Source: an archaeon (GTDB lineage Archaea; EX4484-52; B79-G9). Taken from it: a stretch of 12,286 nucleotides of DNA. This document shows positions 5,855 through 12,286 of the stretch, piece by piece. Location: contig JAUVEX010000017.1 of NCBI GenBank assembly GCA_030594585.1, positions 1-12,286 on the forward strand. Direction: 5' to 3'. The notes beneath the pieces are model-generated. The model did not search any database. It worked only from the letters and a program-made list of their open reading frames with translations, and was not told the origin of the DNA. The translations under genes and the position numbers were made by a program. Each line of letters opens with the position of its first letter. Position 1 is the stretch's first letter.

Positions 5855-6617
5855 TTTTCTTTTTTGAAAAGATATAGCCAAGTGCGTATAGCAGCATCAT
5901 CGGCACGGCAATCATGAGCTGAGTTATCCCGCTCCCGTCAGGAGTTATGATTGCCCCGAAAACAATGAAAACGAAAAAAGCATAACGCCAATTGTCTTTC
6001 CAGAATTTTCTATCAACAATGCCTATCTGCGTTAAGGCTGTCATGAAAACAGGCAGAAGAAAAGTTATTCCAACAGCAATGCACATTCTAAGGACAAACG
6101 ATACGAATTCACCAACATCAAAAAAAGGAACAGCACCTATCGCAATTACATAGGAGTAAAATAGTTTAATTGTAAATGGAATAAATACGAAGTAAGAAAA
6201 AGCGACTCCTGAAAAAAACAGGATAGCTGAAGGCAACACGGATTTTATCAGCATTTTTTTCTCGCGGGCATAAAGGGCGGGCGAAATATACTCAAACAGC
6301 TTCAAAAGAAACAATGGCAATGAAAAAATGAATGCAAGGAAAAACGCGATTTCCAGTTGTATCAAAAGGGCGTTTAATGGATTTACTACAATGACTTGAA
6401 TGTCTGGCGGCAGAAGGTCATGCTTTATCTGCTTGAAAAACAACGCAGAAATTGAATCAATTCCCGGATAAGGTACTGCAAGAACGCGGTCAAATATACT
6501 CACCGACTTCAATCCGAATGTGAAGAAAAACACTGTAAGGAACACAAAAAGCTTTATCCATGGGAGAAATACATTTCGAAGGCATTCTATTTCTTTTAGG
6601 TATTTTTCAGGAATCAT
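5847..6617 (-). CDS. tatC: Sec-independent translocase protein TatC
   Basis: TatC is the multi-spanning receptor that binds the twin-arginine signal and recruits TatA. The 256-residue length is typical. Six membrane segments lie at about 19-37, 85-105, 125-149, 172-192, 211-226 and 232-250. Conserved features include the N-terminal ECLRNVFLPW in place of the usual E-L-R region, NPLNALLIQLEIAF at the start of helix 2, ISPALYAREK (111-120) with the conserved Glu, and ITPDGSGITQ (224-233) before the last helix. The first loop (38-80) is somewhat long. The ATG at 6617 has no Shine-Dalgarno but a TATA box at the exact distance for a leaderless mRNA. It heads the operon of tatA, Tat substrate and fibre-like genes. 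Confidence 0.95.
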   Translation of the reverse strand: MIPEKYLKEIECLRNVFLPWIKLFVFLTVFFFTFGLKSVSIFDRVLAVPYPGIDSISALFFKQIKHDLLPPDIQVIVVNPLNALLIQLEIAFFLAFIFSLPLFLLKLFEYISPALYAREKKMLIKSVLPSAILFFSGVAFSYFVFIPFTIKLFYSYVIAIGAVPFFDVGEFVSFVLRMCIAVGITFLLPVFMTALTQIGIVDRKFWKDNWRYAFFVFIVFGAIITPDGSGITQLMIAVPMMLLYALGYIFSKKKTI

Positions 6618-6639
6618 TATTATTTATTTATCTGGCGGG

Positions 6640-6647
6640 TATTTAAG
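6640..6647 (-). promoter_or_regulatory. TATA box of tatC operon (leaderless)
   Basis: CTTAAATA on the minus strand is centred about 26 bases before the tatC ATG, so transcription should start on or next to that ATG. It is probably the main promoter of the six-gene minus-strand operon. Confidence 0.55.
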
Positions 6648-6659
6648 TTTTTTTAACTC

Positions 6660-6682
6660 TGTGTTTTGTCGCCAAAACCACA
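6660..6682. promoter_or_regulatory. Imperfect palindrome between divergent promoters
   Basis: TGTGTTTTG (6660-6668), loop TCGC, CAAAA-C-CACA (6673-6682) pair with one bulged C; GTTTTG/CAAAAC is perfect. It lies upstream of both the tatC and the giant-gene promoters, so it might be an operator. There is no direct evidence. Confidence 0.25.
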
Positions 6683-6727
6683 TTCATAAAATATATTTTT
6701 TCGCAACGGATGCCCAAAAAGAACATA

Positions 6728-6737
6728 AATTATATAT
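6728..6737 (+). promoter_or_regulatory. Possible TATA box of the giant surface-protein gene
   Basis: AATTATATAT would start transcription near 6759. That excludes the ATG at 6741 from the mRNA and gives a leader of about 35 bases to 6795. A second TATA-like stretch at 6760-6767 is also possible. Confidence 0.35.
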
Positions 6738-6794
6738 GCTATGAATAACCAAACTATTGATATATAGATATAGTTGTGTTCATGGTGGTTGTAG

Positions 6795-9700
6795 ATTAAA
6801 GATTCAGGCAGGCATAATAACAAAATTCTGTATTATCCATCATATTTATTTTCAATTATTTTTTTGTTATTGCTGGTTCAGATAATTTATGCGGCTGATG
6901 TAGATGAGGGTGTCGAGTTTGAGCTCGATAACTTTACAGTAATCATGAAGAATAATTATTCTTCTATAGACACCATTTGGGTAACTTCCAATGAGCTTAT
7001 TTTTGACAACACAACTGTGAACTTTTCTATTTCTATTGTACCCGACAATTCCAGGATAAATGTGTCTTTGTATGGCCTTGATATGTTGCATAGTCTTGAA
7101 AAAATAAATCTGACTGCAATAAACAACTCTGTGAACACTCAAGGGAATATAACCTTAGGGGTATTTCCGACAGGGGATAATGTGCATGTCTATCATGACG
7201 GTGTTGAGAACACTACCGTATCGCCCCTTGATGTCAATGCGACAGGATATATTGATTTTACATGGGATTTCCCGGGAATCAGAAACTTTGAGTTCCGCGT
7301 AAACCCCGAAATATATTTTGTCGACCCAACACCTGATGACAATGAGTATGTAAATGATGATTATACATACATCAACGTCACAGCAACTGACGCAAACAAC
7401 CTCACATCCTTCATCGACTGGAACAACTCTTTGGCTGGGTGGTGGAGGTTCAATGAAGAAATGGGAGAGAACGAGACATTCTTTAGGGATTGGTCGAGTT
7501 ATGGGAACAATGGAACCAACAACTCAAACCCAACATATACGACAGGTAAGTTCGGGAAAGCACTCCAATTTGACGGGTCGGATGATTACATTGATGTTGG
7601 TGATGTTGGAACCGGAGTTAAAACCGTAAGTTTTTGGATCAAGGCTGATTCAACCACAGAAAAAATAATGGAATTATCTCCTTGGGCTTGCGGCAATGAT
7701 ATGGTTATTAACCATGTCGCAGGCGATGTAGCTCCTGTTACAAAATCAGCCACTTATGGAACTGTAGTTTCCTCCCTATCAGGAGCCAGTAAATGCTGGA
7801 TAACCCAAAACCTTGGCGCTGACAATCAGGCAAGTTCAGCTGACGATGCTGCCAATGCCTCTGCCGGATGGTATTGGCAGTTTAACCGTAAGCAGGGATA
7901 TAAGCATGATGGTACAACTCGCACACCAAGTAGTGCTTGGGATGACTCGGGCGACAATACTTACACTGGTTGGGATCCAAACAAAGACCCCTGCACCTTA
8001 TTGCTTGGCACAGGCTGGCACCTGCCTACTAGTACTGAATTGACTAATGCCGATGCAAATGGCCAAGTTGGAGGGTGGGATGATTATAACGAGACTTATG
8101 ATGATGTCTTAAAGCTCCATGCTTCCGGCTACCTCGCCTACGCAGATAGCGCGCTGACCTACAGAGGCCACGCCGGCGACTACTGGAGCAGAACACAGTA
8201 CAGCAGTGCCGACGGGTACGACCTGTACATCTACAGTGGCGGCAGCGATATGTTCTGGTACAATAAGGCTGCCGGCTTGACTGTGCGCTGCCTCAATGAT
8301 GACCTCGAAGGTGAAGGAACTTCTATTGAAGTATCCGCTGGAACGATTACAGCAAATGGATTTACCGCTCCGACTATTTATGTCGACGGAGCCATTTCTT
8401 CAACAATAGACACCGGCTGGCATCATGTTGTAATCACCACAGATACCGGAATTAATGCCTCTGATTTAACAATTGGGAAAGCAACCACATTTTTCGACGG
8501 CACAATCGACGAAGTCCGTATCTGGAACCGTGCTTTGTCTGCAGAAGAAATCAACGCCTCCTACAACGCAGGACTTTACAGACTTGAAATTAATTTCACT
8601 GAATTAGAAGAAGGAACATACACATACACAGCCTACGCACAGGACTTGGCAGGGAATGTCAACAGTACAGAGACAAGGACAGTCACAATTGATACCATCA
8701 ATCCAGACATATACTACACCCCACCAACGCCGGATGACAACGAATACATAAATGATGATTATACATACATCAATGTCACAGCAACAGACGCGAACAATAT
8801 AACATCCTTCATTGACTGGAACAATTCCCTTGTCGGTTGGTGGAGGTTCAACAACGAGACCGGTGAGAACGAGACATTATTTCGCGACTGGTCAAGTTGG
8901 GGGAACAACGGAAGCTGTTTGGGAACAACATACCCAAACTACACGACAGGGAAGTTCGGGAAAGGAATGGTGTTTGACGGGTCGGATGATTACATTGATG
9001 TTGGGAATATTGGCGCCGGAGTTAAAACCATAAGTTTTTGGATTAAAGCTGATTCAACCACAGAAAAAATAATGGGATTCACTTCTTGGGCTTGCGGCGA
9101 TGCCTTTACCTATGGTGGCCAAACATACAACACCGTCTTAATCGGAACCCAGTGTTGGATGCAGGAAAATCTGGATTATGACGACGGCTGCACAAGTATA
9201 GCCTGGTCTGACTCTGATGTTGGAGCATGCTCTTATTATTCAGGAGGACCGTATACTAATGAAGGCCTGCTCTATCAGTGGTCTGCGGCAATGGACGGCG
9301 CTACCACAGCAGGGGCTCAGGGCCTATGCCCTGTAGGCTGGCATATACCAACAGATGCGGAGCAGCATACTTTAGATGACCTATATGATAGTGGAACCTG
9401 CAACCCTGCTAGAGAAGCATGGGGATGCGATCCCGCGGGAACTCACTTATCTACCCTTACTCTTAATGGCGATAATTCCAGCGGCTTCACCGCTCTTTTA
9501 GTCGGCTACCGCAGCCCTGACGGCCCTTTTTACAGTCGGGGTTCGTACACAAGCTTCTGGGCGTCGTCGGAGTCTGATACATATGCTTGGGCTCGTTTCT
9601 TGTACTCAGACGATTCTAAGGTTCGTCGCTACACTTTCAGTACAGCATTCGGCTTTAGTGTCCGCTGCCTTAATGATAATCTGGGGGATGGAGAAAATTC

Positions 9701-12286
9701 TATTGAAGCATCTGCCGGAACGATTACGGCAAATGGATTTACCGCTCCGGCTATTTATGTTGATGGGAACATTTCTTCAACAATAGGCACTGGCTGGCAT
9801 CATGTTGTAATCACCACAGATACAGGAATTAATGTCTCTAATTTAACAATCGGAAAAGCAACCACATTTTTTGATGGCACAATAGATGAAGTCCGTATAT
9901 ACAACCGCGCCCTCAGCCCTGAAGAGATCAACGCCTCCTACAACACAGGACTGCATAGATTATACCACAACTTCATTGACTTAGAAGACGGCACATACAC
10001 CTACACAGCCTATGCACAGGACTTGGCTGGAAATGTGAATGAAACAACAAGAACCCTGACAATAGACACAACCCCGCCTGCAACCTCAATAGAGTCCCCT
10101 GAAAACATATCCTATAACACAGATACCCTCTGGTTCAACGCCACAGCGGAAGATGCAGAGACTTATGTAGACTGGTGCGGCTACACTTTTGACCACGCGA
10201 CAAGGCCTGCGTGGTCAGCATCATGGCAGTACCGCAAGAAGATAACTGTAAACAACACAGGAAACTCAAACAACATTACGGATTATCAGGTTCTTGTAAA
10301 TCTGTCTACAGATAATTTTGATTTTTCTTTGGCAAATTCTGATGGAAATGACACAAGATTCACATGGCTGAACGGAACAACAGAGCAGAACATATCTTTC
10401 TGGATAGAGTCATGGAACTCAACAACAGAGGAAGCACTTGTCTGGGTAAAAGTGCCGTATGTCGCACCGAATTCAAATAGCTATATCTACATGTATTACG
10501 GGAATGCGGGTGCAGGCACAGAGAGCAATGGGGCTGCGACTTTTGAGTTCTTTGATGATTTTGAAACCGGTGATATGGCGGGGTGGACTTCTGCTAATTA
10601 TGCGGCTTCTGGTACTAATCCCTACAGTGGCAGTTATTCAGCATATTCTACCGCTCATGTTGATGGCGGTACAGGAAATACAGAAGGTAATTTATATTTA
10701 TATCAATCTATAGACTTAACTGATGTTGATTCTATAAATTTTTATTATTATCATGACGTTAATTTTATTGGTGGTGCTTTTTTAAGTTCTACGGTTTATT
10801 GTGATATTGACAGGGACGATAATTATGAATGGTCCACCACATCGGAAGCGTCATATACTTATATTGAAGTTAATACCTCGGAAATATCAGGCGTTCATGA
10901 TATAGAATTTGGTTCTTATTTTGCATGGAATCAATGTGAATTTTATGTGTATTATCATTTTGATGATATATTGGGGCGCAAATACACCTCTCCCGAACCG
11001 AACACAATCGTCGGCACATACACCACACTGTCAAACGACACAACAACGCACTTCTACGCATCAGACTCTTTGGCAGACGGCTCATACTTGGCAACATTCC
11101 ACTGCAACGACAGTGCAGGGAATATCAATACAACAAGTGCAGTATATTTTACAGTTGACACAACAGCACCTGTTATAGAATTTGTCCCACCCACAGACAC
11201 AGACAACGACTATGTCAACAGGAACTATTCTTATGTCAACATCTCAGTCTCCGACACATTAAGCCCGGACAATCTCACAGCTTTCATAGACTGGAACAAC
11301 TCTTTGGTTGGGTGGTGGAGGTTTAACGAGGAAACGGGTGAGAACATCACTTTCTTCCGCGATTGGTCAAGTTATGGGAATAACGGTACGAATAGTTCTA
11401 ACCCTACATATGTGACTGGAAAATTCGGTTCTGCTTTGGAGTTTGACGGGGTGGATGATTATGTTAATGCTGGAAATAGTACAAGTTTAGTAATAATTAA
11501 TGCAATTACCATAGAAGCATGGGTTTATGAGAGCGTATCAGGTAATTCACGATTTGATAAAATTGTATCTAAAGGGAACAATACGGTTCAAAGTTATGAA
11601 ATATATTCTGGGTCTTCGACTGGAAAATATGCATTTCAAATTGATAACGGTTCACTACAAGTATTTGCCACCACAACTTCAACTATTCCCAATCAATGGG
11701 TACATTTATCTGGTACTTATGATGGTAGCATAATGAAGTTTTATATTAATGGCGTACAAGATGCTACAACAAAAAATGTTACTGGAAATATTGTAGCTTT
11801 AGAGAATGATTTATTATTTGGATATAGAAACGGGGCTATTGCAGATCAAAAGTTCAATGGTTTTATTGATAATGTATTAATTTTTAACCGCGCCCTTTCC
11901 TCCGAAGAAATCAACGCCTCCTACAACGCCGGATTATACAGGTTGTACCACAACTTCACAGACCTCGCCGACGGCACCTACACCTACACTGCCTACGCAC
12001 AGGACCTGGCAGGGAATGTAAACAGCACAGAGACGAGGAATATTACAATCAGCACAGGCCTTCAATGCGGAACCCTATCAACACCAAATACAGTTTATAC
12101 TCTGACATCAAACATATCCTCTGACGGCACCTGCTTTACAATAGGCGCAGATAACATAACTATTGACGGGAATGGATATACCCTTACATATTCACAGACA
12201 TCTGAAGGTTATGCAATACTCAATAGTTTTTATTATGGCCCCGGAACCTACAATAATCTTACAATAAAAAATCTTAATATTGTAGA
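6795..12286 (+). CDS. Giant modular surface protein (Ig/LamG/FISUMP/DUF2341/beta-helix), 3' end beyond window
   Basis: One frame stays open for 1830 codons to the right edge. Residues 1-33 form a Sec-type signal (YLFSIIFLLLLVQIIYA, cleavage before ADVDEG; no twin Arg). Then: a beta-rich N-terminal domain (34-171); Ig-like 1 (172-214 and 595-635) split by LamG 1 (215-295, 509-594), itself split by FISUMP 1 (296-503); the same nest again (Ig 638-680 and 1054-1093, LamG 681-762 and 968-1053, FISUMP 763-962); Ig-like 3 split by DUF2341 and a jelly-roll-like segment (1094-1456); Ig-like 4 split by an uninterrupted LamG (1457-1754); and the start of a right-handed beta-helix (1756 on). N-glycosylation sequons are very frequent. 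No ATG begins the frame: a TAG at 6792 precedes, and the first candidate is ATT at 6795, 7 bases after GGTG. It probably acts as an adhesin or cell-wall lectin; the ligand is unknown. Confidence 0.88.
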   Translation, partial: MKDSGRHNNKILYYPSYLFSIIFLLLLVQIIYAADVDEGVEFELDNFTVIMKNNYSSIDTIWVTSNELIFDNTTVNFSISIVPDNSRINVSLYGLDMLHSLEKINLTAINNSVNTQGNITLGVFPTGDNVHVYHDGVENTTVSPLDVNATGYIDFTWDFPGIRNFEFRVNPEIYFVDPTPDDNEYVNDDYTYINVTATDANNLTSFIDWNNSLAGWWRFNEEMGENETFFRDWSSYGNNGTNNSNPTYTTGKFGKALQFDGSDDYIDVGDVGTGVKTVSFWIKADSTTEKIMELSPWACGNDMVINHVAGDVAPVTKSATYGTVVSSLSGASKCWITQNLGADNQASSADDAANASAGWYWQFNRKQGYKHDGTTRTPSSAWDDSGDNTYTGWDPNKDPCTLLLGTGWHLPTSTELTNADANGQVGGWDDYNETYDDVLKLHASGYLAYADSALTYRGHAGDYWSRTQYSSADGYDLYIYSGGSDMFWYNKAAGLTVRCLNDDLEGEGTSIEVSAGTITANGFTAPTIYVDGAISSTIDTGWHHVVITTDTGINASDLTIGKATTFFDGTIDEVRIWNRALSAEEINASYNAGLYRLEINFTELEEGTYTYTAYAQDLAGNVNSTETRTVTIDTINPDIYYTPPTPDDNEYINDDYTYINVTATDANNITSFIDWNNSLVGWWRFNNETGENETLFRDWSSWGNNGSCLGTTYPNYTTGKFGKGMVFDGSDDYIDVGNIGAGVKTISFWIKADSTTEKIMGFTSWACGDAFTYGGQTYNTVLIGTQCWMQENLDYDDGCTSIAWSDSDVGACSYYSGGPYTNEGLLYQWSAAMDGATTAGAQGLCPVGWHIPTDAEQHTLDDLYDSGTCNPAREAWGCDPAGTHLSTLTLNGDNSSGFTALLVGYRSPDGPFYSRGSYTSFWASSESDTYAWARFLYSDDSKVRRYTFSTAFGFSVRCLNDNLGDGENSIEASAGTITANGFTAPAIYVDGNISSTIGTGWHHVVITTDTGINVSNLTIGKATTFFDGTIDEVRIYNRALSPEEINASYNTGLHRLYHNFIDLEDGTYTYTAYAQDLAGNVNETTRTLTIDTTPPATSIESPENISYNTDTLWFNATAEDAETYVDWCGYTFDHATRPAWSASWQYRKKITVNNTGNSNNITDYQVLVNLSTDNFDFSLANSDGNDTRFTWLNGTTEQNISFWIESWNSTTEEALVWVKVPYVAPNSNSYIYMYYGNAGAGTESNGAATFEFFDDFETGDMAGWTSANYAASGTNPYSGSYSAYSTAHVDGGTGNTEGNLYLYQSIDLTDVDSINFYYYHDVNFIGGAFLSSTVYCDIDRDDNYEWSTTSEASYTYIEVNTSEISGVHDIEFGSYFAWNQCEFYVYYHFDDILGRKYTSPEPNTIVGTYTTLSNDTTTHFYASDSLADGSYLATFHCNDSAGNINTTSAVYFTVDTTAPVIEFVPPTDTDNDYVNRNYSYVNISVSDTLSPDNLTAFIDWNNSLVGWWRFNEETGENITFFRDWSSYGNNGTNSSNPTYVTGKFGSALEFDGVDDYVNAGNSTSLVIINAITIEAWVYESVSGNSRFDKIVSKGNNTVQSYEIYSGSSTGKYAFQIDNGSLQVFATTTSTIPNQWVHLSGTYDGSIMKFYINGVQDATTKNVTGNIVALENDLLFGYRNGAIADQKFNGFIDNVLIFNRALSSEEINASYNAGLYRLYHNFTDLADGTYTYTAYAQDLAGNVNSTETRNITISTGLQCGTLSTPNTVYTLTSNISSDGTCFTIGADNITIDGNGYTLTYSQTSEGYAILNSFYYGPGTYNNLTIKNLNIV
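7308..8697 (+). repeat. Ig-LamG-FISUMP unit, copy 1
   Basis: Ig first half from PEIYFVDPTPDDNEYVNDDY to SFIDWNNSL, LamG opening GWWRFNEEMGEN, FISUMP insert, LamG closing with DGTIDEVRIWNRALSAEEIN, then Ig second half GTYTYTAYAQDLAGNV. The scaffold parts are near-identical in DNA to copy 2. Confidence 0.85.
7680..8303 (+). other. FISUMP (Fib_succ_major, C-type-lectin-like) domain 1 inserted in LamG 1
   Basis: Begins at SPWACGND, contains CWITQNLGAD, TGWHLPTSTEL, GDYWSRTQYSS and ends GLTVRCLNDD, the ordered marks of the family (CW..NL, GWHLPT, YWS, VRC). It interrupts LamG between strands TEKIMEL and SIEVSAGTITA. Its 3' part is much richer in GC than the LamG around it (38 of 60 bases at 8161-8220 against 20 of 60 at 7621-7680). 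Confidence 0.85.
8706..10073 (+). repeat. Ig-LamG-FISUMP unit, copy 2
   Basis: Same order as copy 1: PPTPDDNEYINDDYTYINV, SFIDWNNSLVGWWRF, LamG first half, FISUMP 2, LamG second half with DGTIDEVRIYNRALSPEEIN, and Ig second half. The LamG halves match copy 1 closely at DNA level while the inserted FISUMP does not. Confidence 0.85.
9081..9680 (+). other. FISUMP domain 2 inserted in LamG 2
   Basis: A more canonical FISUMP: TYGGQTYNTVLIGTQCWMQE, LYQWSAAMDG, GLCPVGWHIPTDAEQ, GYRSPDGPFYSRGSY, SFWASSES, AWARFLYSD, and FGFSVRCLND. It is inserted at exactly the LamG site used by FISUMP 1, marked by the shared junction WACG. Similarity to FISUMP 1 is low apart from family motifs. Confidence 0.9.
10191..10985 (+). 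other. DUF2341 plus jelly-roll-like segment inserted in Ig-like 3
   Basis: SWQYRKKITVNNTG through VKVPYVAPNSNSYIYMYYGN is a DUF2341 domain (10191-10544). FEFFDDFETGDMAGW opens a beta-sandwich segment (10545-10985) of the kind often paired with it in sugar-binding surface proteins. The Ig-like domain resumes with TTLSNDTTTHFYASDSLADG. Confidence 0.75.
11163..12056 (+). repeat. Ig-LamG unit without FISUMP
   Basis: Ig first half (APVIEFVPPTDTDNDYVN to AFIDWNNSL), an intact LamG (11310-11933, GWWRFNEETGEN to SEEINASYNAGLY), and Ig second half (GTYTYTAYAQDLAGNVNST). It shows the scaffold with no lectin insert; the LamG core strands differ from copies 1 and 2. Confidence 0.85.

Noticed and set aside
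5395..6617. Giant surface protein as a Tat substrate of the neighbouring tat genes
   Set aside because: Its signal is strongly hydrophobic and has no twin-arginine motif, so Sec export is expected.
6741..6794. Pyrrolysine (TAG) recoding to extend the giant protein to ATG 6741
   Set aside because: Three TAG in 18 codons is far denser than known Pyl use and the segment has no protein-like features; none of the complete genes here stops with TAG, but that is weak evidence in AT-rich DNA.
6867..11733. Minus-strand and out-of-frame plus-strand frames within the giant gene
   Set aside because: The frame with signal peptide, LamG, FISUMP and DUF2341 domains runs unbroken through all of them; the others are low-complexity shadows.

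Overview
This window reads as AT-rich archaeal DNA. The evidence is a box C/D RNP protein of the Nop5 type, the archaeal/eukaryotic ribosomal protein eS17, a type 2 (FMN) isopentenyl-diphosphate isomerase, archaeal Shine-Dalgarno sites (AGGTG, GAGGTGA), and TATA boxes about 26 bases from likely transcription starts, several of them placed for leaderless mRNAs. The large modular surface protein with LamG, Ig-like, DUF2341 and beta-helix domains is typical of metagenomic archaea, including DPANN-type lineages. The exact lineage cannot be fixed from this sequence.

Layout: (1) 1-2965 holds housekeeping genes: nop5 (minus, cut by the left edge), rps17e (plus), fni/idi-2 (minus), and divergently from fni a small multi-pass membrane protein (plus). 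(2) 2966-3491 holds T-rich terminators, an inverted repeat and one small unknown ORF (plus). (3) 3492-6617 is a tightly packed minus-strand operon in the order tatC, tatA, a 73-residue protein with a clear twin-arginine signal, then three genes resembling viral tail fibre or virion proteins: a zinc-ribbon/fibre-like protein, a 137-residue unknown, and a five-repeat propeller-like protein. Gene gaps are 1 to 23 bases, so co-expression is likely. (4) 6618-6794 is a divergent promoter region. (5) From 6795 to the right edge one open frame of 1830 codons has no stop. It encodes an exported surface protein whose domains are nested: Ig-like domains are split by LamG domains, and two LamG domains are split again by FISUMP (Fib_succ_major, C-type-lectin-like) domains. 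A third Ig-like domain is split by DUF2341 plus a jelly-roll-like segment.

How it may work together (inference): the right half is a cell-surface region. A minimal Tat translocon sits with its own small substrate and fibre-like proteins, divergent from a giant Sec-type adhesin carrying two strongly divergent lectin-like modules in otherwise near-identical scaffolds. The two most interesting items are the Tat/fibre operon and the nested adhesin, whose FISUMP tips could be exchanged cassettes or targets of a diversity-generating retroelement. No reverse transcriptase or template repeat is visible in this window.
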